Source: Marinibaculum pumilum
GTDB lineage: Bacteria; Pseudomonadota; Alphaproteobacteria; Ferrovibrionales; Ferrovibrionaceae
Direction: 5' to 3'
NCBI RefSeq assembly: GCF_042646425.1
Contig: NZ_JBHRTR010000025.1
Location: 181,955-245,954, forward strand
DNA length: 64,000 nt
Shown here: positions 8,510 to 15,602 of the stretch, one piece after another
Layout: the number at the start of each line of letters is the position of its first letter
Numbering within the stretch: the first letter of the stretch is position 1
Notes under the pieces: generated by a model
The model's database searches: none
The model's input: only the letters and a program-made list of their open reading frames with translations
What the model was told of the DNA's origin: nothing
Translations under genes and position numbers: made by a program

Positions 8510-8596
8510 GTCGCCCCCGGCCTTGAGCCGGGGGCCCATTCCGCGAGCCGGGCCGCCGCACCGAAGGAATGGATCCCGGGTCAGGCCCGGGATGAC
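8510..8596. repeat. composite hairpin repeat, copy A
   Basis: An 87-bp element. The left arm is an inverted repeat (CCCCCGG..TTGA..CCGGGGG) followed by CCATTCC; after a variable centre comes GGAATGG and a second inverted repeat (CCCGGGTCAGGCCCGGG) ending in ATGAC. Inner CCATTCC and GGAATGG are also mutually complementary, so the element can fold as two small hairpins or one long one. It lies between the 3' end of the flavoprotein gene side and the 5' end of the hydrolase. Three further copies are in the window. Confidence 0.8.
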
Positions 8597-8606
8597 GGCC
8601 AGGTGA

Positions 8607-10028
8607 TCACACCGGCACGATCTTGCCCGGATTGAGGATGTTGTCGGGATCCAGCGCCAGCTTGATCTGGCGCATTACGCTGACCGACTCGCCCAGTTCG
8701 GCGTTCAGGTACTTGATCTTGCCGTTGCCGACCCCGTGCTCGCCGGTGCAGGTGCCGTCCATCGACAGGGCGCGCTGGATCAGCCGGTCGTTGATCCGGG
8801 TCGCCTCCTCGAACTCCTCCGGATGGTCGGGGCGCAGGACGAAGGCGACGTGGAAATTGCCGTCGCCGACATGGCCGACGATCGGCGCCCGCAGGAAGCT
8901 CTCCTGCAGGTCCTGCTTGGTCTGCATGATGCATTCCGCCAGGCGGGAGATCGGCACGCAGACATCGGTGGCCCAGAGCTGCCCGCCCGGCACCGCCGCC
9001 TTCGCCGCATAGGCGGCGTCGTGGCGCGCCTGCCAGAGCTGGGTGCGGGCCTCCGGCTTGGTCGTCCACTGGAAATCCTCGCCGCCATTGGCCGCCGCGA
9101 TCTCCTGCACCAGCTGCGCCTGCTCCTTCACGCTGGCCTGGGTACCGTGGAATTCCAGGAACAGGGTGTCGCGCTCCGGCAGGCTGAGGCCGGAATAGGC
9201 GTTCAGGTCCTGCATCTGCACATCGTCCAGGATCTCGATCCGCGCCACCGGGATGCCGGACTGGATGGTCTCGATGGTGGTGGCGACCGCCCCTTCCAGG
9301 CTGGCGAAGGGGCAGACCGCGGCGGAGACCGCCTCCGGAATGCCGTAGAGCTTCAGGGTGATCTCGGTGATGATCCCCAATGTGCCTTCAGACCCCACCA
9401 GCAGGCGGGTGAGATCGTAGCCGGCGCTGGATTTCCGCGCCCGCCGCGCGGTGCGGATCTTCCGCCCGTCCGCCAGCACCGCCTCCAGGGACAGCACGTT
9501 CTCCCGCATCGTGCCGTAGCGCACCGCATTGGTGCCCGAGGCGCGGGTCGCCGCCATGCCGCCCAGCGAGGCATCGGCGCCGGGGTCGATCGGGAAGAAC
9601 AGGCCGGTGTCGCGCAGATGCTCGTTCAGCTGCTTGCGCCGCACGCCGGGCTCGACGCGGACATCCATGTCCTCCGGATTGACCTGCAGCACCTTGTCCA
9701 TGCGGCTGACATCGATGCAGATGCCGCCGCGCTCCGCCGCCACATGCCCCTCCAGCGAGGTGCCGGTGCCGAAGGCGATCACCGGCACCTTGTGCGCGGC
9801 GCAGAGCTTCACGATCGCCTGCACCTCGTCGGCGCTTTCGGCAAAGGCCACGGCGTCCGGCGCCTTGGTGGCATGCCAGGTCTCGCCGCGGCCATGCTGC
9901 TCGCGCACCGCCTGGCTGAGCGACAGCCTGTCGCCCAGCTGCCCGCGCAGCCCCTCGATGACGGTGGTGACGGCCGCCTTTCCGGGGCCGGCAGCGGCAG
10001 GGTCGAGATGTTCGGCAGCTTCTGACAT
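8607..10028 (-). CDS. FAD-linked D-lactate dehydrogenase/glycolate-oxidase-type flavoprotein
   Basis: A 473-residue member of the FAD-binding-4/GlcD family. The N-terminal FAD domain has IAFGTGTSLEGH, VEPGVRRKQL and SLGGMAATRASG, followed by LLVGSEGTLGI; the C-terminal cap has VGHVGDGNFH (metal/substrate His) and TGEHGVGNGK. The pattern is nearest to cytochrome-dependent D-lactate dehydrogenases of the LDHD type. It would oxidise a D-2-hydroxy acid and pass electrons to a quinone or cytochrome. The open frame extends 200 codons upstream through a tandem repeat, but ATG 10028 gives the normal N-terminus. It lies behind the dehalogenase-type hydrolase across repeat copy A. Confidence 0.87.
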   Translation of the reverse strand: MSEAAEHLDPAAAGPGKAAVTTVIEGLRGQLGDRLSLSQAVREQHGRGETWHATKAPDAVAFAESADEVQAIVKLCAAHKVPVIAFGTGTSLEGHVAAERGGICIDVSRMDKVLQVNPEDMDVRVEPGVRRKQLNEHLRDTGLFFPIDPGADASLGGMAATRASGTNAVRYGTMRENVLSLEAVLADGRKIRTARRARKSSAGYDLTRLLVGSEGTLGIITEITLKLYGIPEAVSAAVCPFASLEGAVATTIETIQSGIPVARIEILDDVQMQDLNAYSGLSLPERDTLFLEFHGTQASVKEQAQLVQEIAAANGGEDFQWTTKPEARTQLWQARHDAAYAAKAAVPGGQLWATDVCVPISRLAECIMQTKQDLQESFLRAPIVGHVGDGNFHVAFVLRPDHPEEFEEATRINDRLIQRALSMDGTCTGEHGVGNGKIKYLNAELGESVSVMRQIKLALDPDNILNPGKIVPV

Positions 10029-10140
10029 GGCCAGGGATCCTCCCCAGGTTCCTTGCTTGGCGCCCGCTGCGGCGCGGGGCGACGGTTGATCGGAGAAGAT
10101 AGTGCAGGCCGGCGGCGCTGGCGACCGGCCTGCACAGCCC

Positions 10141-10221
10141 TTTGCCGATTGCCCCCTTTGCCGATTGCCCCCCTTTGCCGATTGCCCCCCTTTGCCGATT
10201 GCCCCCCTTTGCCGATTGCCC
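10141..10221. repeat. five-copy tandem repeat in a divergent promoter region
   Basis: The unit TTTGCCGATTGCCCCCC occurs at 10141, 10157, 10174, 10191 and 10208. The first unit has one C fewer (16 bp), three are 17 bp, and the last is truncated (14 bp). The block sits between the flavoprotein (minus, start 10028) and the thioesterase (plus, start 10260), 39 bp before the latter. Copies are nearly identical, so it arose recently or is kept uniform. It may be a multi-site operator or a slippage-prone tract. Confidence 0.9.
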
Positions 10222-10259
10222 TTGTTGTCGGGGTGGCGGCGAGGGCTATAGTCGCCGGC

Positions 10260-10769
10260 ATGACCAACCCGACACTGACCACGGATCCTGGGACCGGCCT
10301 CGTGACGGTCGAGGGCATGCGCGTGCTGCCCGAATGGATCGACTATAACGGCCATATGAACGTGGCCTTCTACGTGCTGGCCTTCGACCGGGCGCTGGAA
10401 GCGATCATGGAATCCTACGGCATCGGCGAGAGCTATGTGCAGACCGGCGCCGGCACCACCTTCGTGCTGGAGAACCATGTGAACTATGTGGGCGAGGTGC
10501 TGGAGGGCGCGCCGCTGCGCATCACCTTCCAGCTGCTGGACCATGACGCGAAGCGCTTCCACTACTTCCTGCGCATGTATCATGCGGAGGAGGGCTTCCT
10601 CTCCGCCACCGCCGAGCAGCTGACCATGCATGTCGACCTGTCGACCCGCCGCTCCGCGCCGATGCCGCCGGACGTGCAGGACCGCTTCGCCGCCCTCGCC
10701 GCCGCCCAGGCCGGCCTTGCCCGGCCGGAGGAGGCCGGCCGCCCGATGGGCATCCGGCGCGCAGCATGA
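10260..10769 (+). CDS. thioesterase-like protein (hotdog fold)
   Basis: A 169-residue protein with the 4-hydroxybenzoyl-CoA-thioesterase-type motif WIDYNGHMNVAFYVLAFDRA near the N-terminus, where the acidic residue and the Asn-Gly-His stretch form the active site in this family. It should hydrolyse an acyl-CoA thioester in the cytoplasm. ATG 10260 is chosen over longer frames because those read through the tandem repeat. The gene shares ATGA with the pentapeptide-repeat gene, so the two are translated together. The acyl group is unknown. Confidence 0.78.
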   Translation: MTNPTLTTDPGTGLVTVEGMRVLPEWIDYNGHMNVAFYVLAFDRALEAIMESYGIGESYVQTGAGTTFVLENHVNYVGEVLEGAPLRITFQLLDHDAKRFHYFLRMYHAEEGFLSATAEQLTMHVDLSTRRSAPMPPDVQDRFAALAAAQAGLARPEEAGRPMGIRRAA

Positions 10770-11326
10770 CCGCCCGCGCCGGCTTCCCCCGCCTCCGTGC
10801 CGGCGCCGCCCCGGCCCTGCGGGCCCCCGCCCTGGCGCTGGCCGTCGCAGCGGCGCTGCTGGTGGGCCCGGTGGCGCCGGCGCAGGCCGGCTGTCCCGAC
10901 GCGCCGCTGAAGGGGGTGGACTGGCACAAGTGCAAGAAGAACGGCCTGAACCTGGACGGGGTGAACCTGACCGGCGCCACGATCCGGGAGGCGAGCTTCA
11001 ATTCCGGCAGCCTGAAGAACGGCATCCTGGCGGAGACCGACGGCCGCGGCGCGCAGTTCATCGCCACCGACATGCAGGGCGCGGTGCTGGACGGGTCGAA
11101 CCTGCGCAAGTCAGACTTCACCCGCGCCGACCTGCGCGGCGCCAGTTTCCGCGACGCCAACCTGTGGCGCGCCCGCTTCTTCAAGGCGAACCTGCGGGGC
11201 GCCGACTTCACCGGCGCGCGGGTGGAGGATACCGACTTCTTCGAGGCCGACCTGTCCGGCGCCACCTGGACCGACGGCGAATTCAAATGCGCGGAAGGCT
11301 CGGTCGGCCAGTGCAATTGGAACTGA
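10766..11326 (+). CDS. secreted pentapeptide-repeat protein
   Basis: A 186-residue protein with an N-terminal signal peptide (Ala-rich hydrophobic stretch, cleavage near APAQAG). From about residue 55 it is built of A(D/N)LxG-type pentapeptides such as LDGVNLTGATI, FTRADLRGASF, KANLRGADF and EADLSGATW, which form a right-handed quadrilateral beta-helix. Three or four Cys residues flank the helix (GCPDA, KCKK, FKCAE, GQCNW) and could make disulfides in the periplasm. Its start overlaps the thioesterase stop. Function is unknown; no enzyme motif is visible. Confidence 0.78.
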   Translation: MTARAGFPRLRAGAAPALRAPALALAVAAALLVGPVAPAQAGCPDAPLKGVDWHKCKKNGLNLDGVNLTGATIREASFNSGSLKNGILAETDGRGAQFIATDMQGAVLDGSNLRKSDFTRADLRGASFRDANLWRARFFKANLRGADFTGARVEDTDFFEADLSGATWTDGEFKCAEGSVGQCNWN

Positions 11327-11417
11327 CGCAGCTGGAAGCGGGGCGACTGGAATTGGGGCGACTGGAACCGGCGCGCCGCATGCCGGTCTCGGGGCGAGGC
11401 CCCGCCCCCTCTCGCCC

Positions 11418-11511
11418 GTCATCCTCGGGCTCGACCCGAGGATCCATTCCGCTGACGGCGAAGTGCCGCGATGCTGGCGGAATGGGCCTCCGGGTCAGGC
11501 CCGGGGACGAC
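11418..11511. repeat. composite hairpin repeat, copy B
   Basis: A 94-bp copy of the same element: a left inverted repeat (CCTCGGGCTCGACCCGAGG), then ATCCATTCCGC, a variable centre, GCGGAATGGGCC, and a right inverted repeat around CCGGGTCAGGCCCGG. It lies between the pentapeptide-repeat gene and the GTG start of the chloride channel. Confidence 0.78.
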
Positions 11512-11555
11512 AGTCAGGCGGACGGCAACCGATCCCTCCCCCCAGGCCCGCCCCG

Positions 11556-13400
11556 GTGGACAACCGCCAGCTGAACAAGCGCCTGCGGGTCGGCCTCGGC
11601 CGTTCCCGCCGGGCGCTGCGCAACTCCACCCTGGCGCTCTGGGCCGGCTCCCTGATCGTCGGCATCGGCGCCGGCTATGGCGCGATCGGCATCCGGCTGG
11701 GCATCCAGTACGTGCAGGAGCTGTTCTACGGCTTCCCCGACGAGCGCTTCCATTCCAAGGCCATGGAGCTGGACTGGTGGGTGATCCTGCTGGCACCGGC
11801 GGCCGGCGGGCTGGTGGTCGGCCTGATGGTGCATTTCCTGCTGCCCAACCGGCGGCCGCAGAGCTTCGGCGCGGTGATCGCCGCGACCGCCCTGCGCGAC
11901 GGCCGCATCCGCCTGCGCGACGGGCTGGTCAATGCCGGGGTCAACCTGGTCTCCCTCGGCGCCGGCGCCTCTGCGGGCCGCGAGGGGCCGGTGGTGCATC
12001 TGGGCGCTACCATCGCCTCCGAGGTCAGCCGGGTGACCGGCCTGAACCGCTCGCTCACCCTGTCGCTGGCCGCCTGCGGCGTCGCCTCGGCCACCGCCGC
12101 CTCGTTCAACGCGCCGATGGCCGGCGTCTTCTTCGCGCTGGAGGTGATCCTGGGCCATTACGCCCTGCACGCCTTCGCGCCGGTGGTGATCGCGGCGGTG
12201 GCCGGCACCATCCTGTGCCGCATCCATATCGGCGACTTCCCCGCCTTCTTCATTCCGCGCTACGAGATCGTCACCTTCTTCGAATTCCCGGCCTTCGTGC
12301 TGCTCGGCGTGGTCAGCGCCGCCGTCGCCATCGTCTTCATGTGGTCGGTGTTCTACGGCGAGGACCTGGTGGAGAAGGTGACCGGCCGGCTGAAGATCCC
12401 GGTCTGGGCGCGGCCGGTCATCGGCGGCCTGCTGATCGGCGCGATCGGCATCCAGTTCCCGCAGGTCCTGGGGGTCGGCTACGAGGCGACGGACGAGGCG
12501 CTGCGCGCCGCCTTCGGCCTGGACATGCTGATCGTGCTGCTGGTGCTGAAGACGGCGGCGGTCTCCATCACCCTGGGCTGCCGCTTCGGCGGCGGCATCT
12601 TCAGCCCGGCCCTGTTCGTCGGCGCGATGGCGGGCGGCGCCTTCGGCCTGATCGCCGGCATGATCTTTCCCGACTATGCCGCCAGCCACGGGCTCTATGC
12701 CCTGATCGGCATGGGCGCGGTGACGGCGGCCGTCCTCGGCGCGCCGCTGACCACCACCCTGATCATCTTCGAGCTGACCGACGACTGGCGGCTGGCCGCG
12801 GCACTGATGGTCTCCGTCGCCGTCGCCACCCTGATCTGCAGCCGCTTCTACGGCCGCTCCTTCTTCTCCCGCCAGATGCGCCGGCAGGGCCTGGACCTGG
12901 TCGGCGGGCGGGAGCGGCGCCTCCTGCGCAGCCGCCATGTCGAGGAGGTGATGGACCGCCGCTTCGAACGGCTGCGCGCCGACCTGTCGCTCGCCACCGT
13001 GCAGAACGCGATGCGCACCGCCCATTACAGCGACTTCATCGTGGTGGACGAAGAGGGCCGCCTGGTCGGCCGCCTCACCTTCCCGGAGCTGCAGGAGGCG
13101 CTCCTGGACATCGACGAGGCCCGCGACGATGGCGAGGAAAAGGCGGCGGAAGCCGCCGAGGCCCGCACCGCAGCCGACATCGCGCGCAAGCGGGTCGGCT
13201 ATGTCGCCCTGCACGAGGACCTGGCCCACGCGCTCAACATGCTGCAGACCAGCGGCGAACCCTGGCTGCCGGTGGTCGACGACCGCGAGACCCGCAAGGT
13301 CGTCGGCGTCCTGCGCCAGGCCGACGTGCTGCTGGCCTACAACCGGGCCCTCCTGCAGGCCCGCGCAGAGGAACGCGGCGACGAGGTGCCGGGGCGGTAG
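11556..13400 (+). CDS. ClC-family chloride channel/antiporter with CBS domains
   Basis: A 614-residue inner-membrane protein with about 10-12 helices. The selectivity motifs of ClC proteins are present: GAGASAGREGPVVHLGA, where the Glu of GREGP is the gating glutamate, FNAPMAGVFFALEV, and CRFGGGIFSPALFVGAM. The cytoplasmic C-terminus (residues about 460-600) looks like two CBS domains separated by an acidic Glu/Ala-rich linker; CBS pairs sense nucleotides. GTG 11556 is the chosen start because the sequence before it is repeat copy B and because VDNRQLNKRL begins a normal cytoplasmic N-terminus. Channel versus H+/Cl- exchange is not decided. Confidence 0.88.
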   Translation: MDNRQLNKRLRVGLGRSRRALRNSTLALWAGSLIVGIGAGYGAIGIRLGIQYVQELFYGFPDERFHSKAMELDWWVILLAPAAGGLVVGLMVHFLLPNRRPQSFGAVIAATALRDGRIRLRDGLVNAGVNLVSLGAGASAGREGPVVHLGATIASEVSRVTGLNRSLTLSLAACGVASATAASFNAPMAGVFFALEVILGHYALHAFAPVVIAAVAGTILCRIHIGDFPAFFIPRYEIVTFFEFPAFVLLGVVSAAVAIVFMWSVFYGEDLVEKVTGRLKIPVWARPVIGGLLIGAIGIQFPQVLGVGYEATDEALRAAFGLDMLIVLLVLKTAAVSITLGCRFGGGIFSPALFVGAMAGGAFGLIAGMIFPDYAASHGLYALIGMGAVTAAVLGAPLTTTLIIFELTDDWRLAAALMVSVAVATLICSRFYGRSFFSRQMRRQGLDLVGGRERRLLRSRHVEEVMDRRFERLRADLSLATVQNAMRTAHYSDFIVVDEEGRLVGRLTFPELQEALLDIDEARDDGEEKAAEAAEARTAADIARKRVGYVALHEDLAHALNMLQTSGEPWLPVVDDRETRKVVGVLRQADVLLAYNRALLQARAEERGDEVPGR

Positions 13401-13449
13401 GGAACGGGACCGGTCCCGCCGCCGCGCGGCGTCAGCCCGCGTTGCGGAC

Positions 13450-13680
13450 TCAGTCCGCGCTCAGGGAGAAGGCGCTGCCGTTGGCCGGCCCCTCCTCGAA
13501 GAAGCGCGCCTTCGCCTCCTCCAGTTCCTTTTCGATCGCGTCGAACATCTTCTCCACGTCGCCCCTGGAATAGGTATAGGCGTTCTTGTTGGCGAGATTG
13601 CCGATCAGCCGGATGTCCTTGATCGTCCGATTGACCCGCGCCTCCGCCAGTTCGACGAACTTGCCCCGCTTGTCCCGCAT
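13450..13680 (-). CDS. small conserved alphaproteobacterial protein of unknown function
   Basis: A 76-residue charged, mostly helical protein: MRDKRGKFVELAEARVNR, then IKDIRLIGNLANKNAY, then a C-terminal helix rich in Glu and Lys. I recognise the layout as a small hypothetical protein often seen in alphaproteobacteria, without a known function. ATG 13680 is chosen because GGAGGGGGC directly precedes it. It is convergent with the chloride-channel gene. No signal peptide or membrane segment. Confidence 0.65.
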   Translation of the reverse strand: MRDKRGKFVELAEARVNRTIKDIRLIGNLANKNAYTYSRGDVEKMFDAIEKELEEAKARFFEEGPANGSAFSLSAD

Positions 13681-13820
13681 GCCCCCTCCGTCACGACAAA
13701 CGACTTTCATTCATTACAAATATGACCGGATTATCAGGATTATAAGTTGCACGTCCAGCGGCGGCACTCCCGTCAGGCGGTAGCCTGGAACTGGCCGTCC
13801 TTGCCTTCCGGATTCTGTCG

Positions 13821-13840
13821 GCATATGTCAGAGGCATATG
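13821..13840. promoter_or_regulatory. paired CATATG sites upstream of vapBC, possible operator
   Basis: CATATG occurs at 13822-13827 and 13835-13840, a 13-bp period, within GCATATG-6 bp-GCATATGG, 16 bp before the chosen vapB start. VapB antitoxins usually bind palindromes in their own promoter; the assignment here is inference. Confidence 0.35.
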
Positions 13841-13855
13841 GCAAGAGGCACCCGC

Positions 13856-14092
13856 ATGACTGAGCACCGGCATGTCAGGCTGTTCCGGAATGGCCGAAAC
13901 CAGGCGGTCCGCATACCCAGGGAGTTCGAACTGCCTGGCGATGAGGCGATCATCCATCGTGATGGCGATCGATTGGTCATCGAACCGGTGCGCAAACGCG
14001 GTCTCCTCGCCCTGCTCAAGTCAATGACGCCGACCGACGAGGAGATGCCGGAGATCGATGATCCCGTGCCTGCGGCGGAGCGCGTGTTGTGA
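13856..14092 (+). CDS. vapB: VapB-type antitoxin, AbrB/MazE fold
   Basis: A 78-residue protein with an N-terminal swapped-hairpin AbrB-like domain (VRLFRNGRNQAVRIPREFELPGDEA) that binds DNA, and a C-terminal acidic tail that would bind the toxin. ATG 13856 is preferred to ATG 13838 because AGAGG lies 7 bp before it. Its stop overlaps the GTG start of the toxin gene, the usual order and coupling of vapBC operons. It should neutralise the toxin and repress the operon. Confidence 0.82.
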   Translation: MTEHRHVRLFRNGRNQAVRIPREFELPGDEAIIHRDGDRLVIEPVRKRGLLALLKSMTPTDEEMPEIDDPVPAAERVL

Positions 14093-14490
14093 CCCGCTAC
14101 ATGCTCGATACCAACATCATTTCAGATCTGATCAGAAACCCGCAGGGCAGAGCTGCCCGCCGCATCGCAGAGATCGGCGAAGACCGGGTCTGCACAAGCG
14201 TGATCGTCGCCGCGGAGCTGCGCTACGGCTGCGCCAAGAGCGGCTCCGGAAAGCTCCTGGCCGCTGTCGAGGGCATTCTCGAAGAGATCGCCGTCCTGCC
14301 CCTGGAGCCACCAGTCGACGCCAGGTATGGCGCCATCCGGGCGGAACTGGAGGCAAGCGGCCAGCTGATCGGCGGCAATGATATGCTCATCGCGGCCCAT
14401 GCCTGCACCACCGGCGCCACCATCATATCGGCGAACGTCCGCGAGTTCGGCCGCGTGTCCAGCCTCGCCGTCGAGAACTGGCTCACCTGA
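14089..14490 (+). CDS. vapC: VapC-type toxin, PIN-domain ribonuclease
   Basis: A 133-residue PIN domain. The acidic metal-binding residues are in place: Asp7 in MLDTN, Glu43 in AAELRYG and Asp98 in GGNDMLIAAHA. The C-terminal motif reads SANVREFGRV, where many family members have TNN. Such enzymes are Mg2+-dependent RNases that cut tRNA or rRNA and arrest growth when VapB is degraded. The GTG start overlaps the vapB stop. The HNH nuclease gene converges on it 21 bp downstream. Confidence 0.86.
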   Translation: MTRYMLDTNIISDLIRNPQGRAARRIAEIGEDRVCTSVIVAAELRYGCAKSGSGKLLAAVEGILEEIAVLPLEPPVDARYGAIRAELEASGQLIGGNDMLIAAHACTTGATIISANVREFGRVSSLAVENWLT

Positions 14491-14511
14491 CCGAGCCTGA
14501 CGCGGCAAGCC

Positions 14512-15411
14512 TCAGATCTTGAAGCAATGCTCGCGGTGCCACTGCAGGAAACGCCGGTGCGGATGGTCCTGCGACCTGCGCGGCGGAATTGCATGGCCGC
14601 TGGGGTTGATGAAGCCGCGGATCGTGTCCGGGTCGTTCACCTGGCGTGACACCAGGATCTCCAGGTCGTCGGACAGGCCGATCAGGCCGCGGTCGAACAT
14701 CCAATGCGCGGTGCCCGACAGGGCGATGCCGTTGGTGACGATGTCGGGCCCGTGAGCCGCCACCGGCTTGATATGGGCGGCATCGACCTCGGCACGACCG
14801 CCGCCGTTGATCAGCTTCAGGCCGCTGACCGCACAGCGCTCGTCGTAGGCACGCAGGACAAGCCGCCGGAAAAGCCTGTCCCGGACGATGCGCGAGGTGA
14901 GCGCCTGGACCCGGTCGCGGGCCGCGTCCCCGGCCCAGGGCGCCTGCTGTTCCTGCAGCCCGGCGGGCGCGTCGCCGGTACGCGGCAGCAGCGGGTCCGC
15001 CTCATCGAGGCCCAACGCCAGGATGCGGTTGAAATCGGAGACCGACAATGGACGGACAGCAGCCTGGGCGCGGCCGGAGATGCGACCCTGCGCATTCAGG
15101 ACACCGCGCTCCACGACCGCGTCGCCCCGCCGGAACGGTACCGGAGTGGCGAAGTCGAGATAGCTGCCGGGCTCGATCAGCGCGAGATAGAGATCCGCCG
15201 CCGAAGCGGCCGGATCAGGGATCACCTCCTGCACCTTGGCGACGGCGAAGTAGCCGCGCGAACCCGTCGCCTTCACCGGCTCGTAGTAGATGATCCAATC
15301 GCCGGTACAGGCTCGGACCCGCTCCAGGTACTGGCGGGGAAACTGGTACTGCTCTTCCGGCCGATCGTCGTAGATCGAGTCAGAGCGGTGGATGAAGACC
15401 CCGAAGCCCAT
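14512..15411 (-). CDS. HNH endonuclease with an N-terminal EVE/PUA-like domain, possible restriction nuclease
   Basis: A 299-residue protein. The C-terminal half has the HNH pattern of restriction-like nucleases: RDRLFRRLVLRAYDERCAVSGL, then DAAHIKPVAAHGPDIVTNG with His213 and Asn227, then GTAHWMFDRGLIG with His236. The N-terminal 100 residues (TGDWIIYYEPVKA, GYFAVAKVQEV, YLALIEPGSYLDF) look like an EVE/PUA-type fold, a domain that recognises modified bases in modification-dependent restriction enzymes. The nuclease half is well supported; the reader domain is inferred by pattern. No methyltransferase gene is nearby, as expected for a type IV-like enzyme. Confidence 0.72.
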   Translation of the reverse strand: MGFGVFIHRSDSIYDDRPEEQYQFPRQYLERVRACTGDWIIYYEPVKATGSRGYFAVAKVQEVIPDPAASAADLYLALIEPGSYLDFATPVPFRRGDAVVERGVLNAQGRISGRAQAAVRPLSVSDFNRILALGLDEADPLLPRTGDAPAGLQEQQAPWAGDAARDRVQALTSRIVRDRLFRRLVLRAYDERCAVSGLKLINGGGRAEVDAAHIKPVAAHGPDIVTNGIALSGTAHWMFDRGLIGLSDDLEILVSRQVNDPDTIRGFINPSGHAIPPRRSQDHPHRRFLQWHREHCFKI

Positions 15412-15602
15412 GCCTGCCTCCCCCCGTGCCGCCGCGCCGCTGGCGGGAGCCTCCCCGCACTCCCGGCGGGCATCGAAGCACGGTTCTCCATCGCGGTGGA
15501 AGCCGCCATCCGCCCGGCCGCCGGTTGCCCGCTTCGCTCGTCAGGCGCACACTCACGACGGGCGGGCCGGCCTGGATCCACACGCGACAAGAGGGGACAC
15601 CC

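Noticed and set aside
10141..10221. CRISPR array candidate
   Set aside because: The units are directly adjacent without spacers, so it is a simple tandem repeat.
8607..10631. Longer 674-codon version of the flavoprotein starting upstream of the tandem repeat
   Set aside because: The added part is translated repeat and antisense to the thioesterase; ATG 10028 gives the normal family N-terminus.
13838..13855. Upstream ATG for vapB
   Set aside because: Its AGAGG is only 3 bp away, too close, while ATG 13856 has AGAGG at a good distance. The upstream ATG is part of the CATATG pair.
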